From Clostridium_AD sp964467165 (lineage in GTDB: Bacteria > Bacillota > Clostridia > Clostridiales > Clostridiaceae): DNA of 64,000 nt. How positions within the stretch are numbered: position 1 is the first letter of the stretch; every line of letters begins with the position of its first letter. A program made the translations under genes and the position numbers. A model generated the notes under the pieces. It ran no database searches. It worked only from the letters and a program-made list of their open reading frames with translations, and was not told the origin of the DNA. Below are positions 63,632 through 64,000 of the stretch, in pieces. Location of the stretch: NCBI GenBank assembly GCA_964467165.1, contig CAYXOL010000003.1, positions 1 through 64,000 of the forward strand. Direction: 5' to 3'.

Positions 63632-63667
63632 AAAAAAAAAATTGACAGATAAACTGTCAATTTTTTT
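63632..63667 (-). terminator. Terminator after the dihydrolipoyl dehydrogenase gene
   Basis: AAAAAATTGACAG and CTGTCAATTTTTTT form a stem with a 5-base loop; T-run on the minus strand. Confidence 0.9.
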
Positions 63668-63676
63668 GTATTTCTT

Positions 63677-64000
63677 TTATCTCTTTTTAGTAGGCACTGT
63701 ATGAATAGATTCACCGTTTAAGCCTAATATAGCCTCTTCAAAAGCTTCAGATAAAGTTGGATGAGCATGTATCATGCTAGTGATGTTATCTACCTTCATA
63801 TTATTGTTTATGGCCATAGTTCCTTCATGAATTAAATCTGATGCATGGGGTCCCATTATATGAACTCCAAGAATTGTATTGTCAAGTGATGCTATAACCT
63901 TTATTAATCCCTCGCCTTCACCTAGTGCCAATGCTTTACCATTAGCCCCAAATAAAAACTTACTTGTTTTATACTCTATGCCACTTTCTTTAGCTTCATT
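63677..64000 (-). CDS. lpdA: Dihydrolipoyl dehydrogenase, C-terminal part (runs off the window)
   Basis: The last 107 residues of the flavoprotein subunit of 2-oxoacid dehydrogenase or glycine cleavage complexes. The dimerisation domain carries the catalytic HAHPTLSEAFEEA and GPHASDLIHEGT. The frame is open to the end of the window and continues beyond it; the N-terminal FAD domain is outside. The first ATG inside this frame (63931) is internal. Confidence 0.9.
   Translation of the reverse strand, partial: NEAKESGIEYKTSKFLFGANGKALALGEGEGLIKVIASLDNTILGVHIMGPHASDLIHEGTMAINNNMKVDNITSMIHAHPTLSEAFEEAILGLNGESIHTVPTKKR

Overview
This is an AT-rich chromosomal segment from a low-GC Gram-positive anaerobe, almost certainly a Clostridium species (Clostridiaceae). 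The grounds are: A+T-biased codon use, strong GGAGG-type ribosome binding sites with several TTG starts, a complete rnfCDGEAB cluster, an FMN riboswitch ahead of ribDE-BA-H, many c-di-GMP enzymes and no outer-membrane genes. I see no rRNA, tRNA, prophage, complete insertion sequence or CRISPR array. Species assignment is not possible by eye.

Layout. 0-6.3 kb: a lysophosphatidate acyltransferase, a YtxH/DUF948-like envelope-stress pair, RarA, and a TelA-YceG pair. 6.6-14.1 kb: the six-gene Rnf complex, then convergently an operon for ApbE (the flavin transferase that modifies RnfG and RnfD), a NusG-domain-II protein and a Gx-type transporter. A dispersed repeat lies between the two. 14.2-17.3 kb: a sodium-coupled NSS transporter with two copies of the tiny MetS subunit. 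17.4-23.1 kb: NamZ-type muramidase, 5-formyl-THF cyclo-ligase, a HAD phosphatase, a diguanylate cyclase and a COG0523 metallochaperone. 23.2-27.2 kb: the riboflavin operon under an FMN riboswitch. 27.2-30.3 kb: methionine gamma-lyase with a clear sigma-54 promoter, next to a TyrR-type sigma-54 activator. 30.5-34.7 kb: a four-gene membrane operon (DUF2975, YozG-like HTH, degenerate-Nudix/DUF4173 fusion, 4-TM protein) and a PAP2 phosphatase. 34.8-39.2 kb: GNAT acetyltransferases, a methyltransferase and a hydrolase, including pseudogene debris. 40.1-49.9 kb: glucose PTS (ptsG), GGDEF-EAL and HD-GYP proteins, a DMT exporter, a phosphoesterase and a BMP-like fusion protein. 49.9-51.4 kb: paired PH-domain membrane proteins. 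51.6-58.7 kb: the amino-sugar region (nagB, nagA, murQ, GntR/NagR, glcT, nagE). 58.9-61.6 kb: CadA/CadC metal efflux. 61.6-64 kb: a soluble chemoreceptor-like protein, SurE, and the C-terminal end of dihydrolipoyl dehydrogenase.

How the genes work together. Rnf couples ferredoxin oxidation to ion pumping, and ApbE nearby supplies its covalent FMN, itself derived from the riboflavin made about 10 kb away. NamZ, NagE, MurQ, NagA and NagB form a cell-wall amino-sugar salvage route. Both PTS genes carry a GlcT-type antiterminator RNA (RAT) overlapping a terminator, so one GlcT probably controls both.

Most notable observations: (i) several genes whose ribosome binding site points to an ATT or ATA codon rather than ATG/GTG/TTG; (ii) a near-consensus sigma-54 promoter for methionine gamma-lyase; (iii) two RAT elements whose stems differ by compensatory changes; (iv) two MetS microproteins but only one transporter; (v) a Cys-rich tail on RnfE; (vi) unusual fusion proteins (Nudix-DUF4173 and a ParB-like/BMP protein); (vii) palindromic dispersed repeats.
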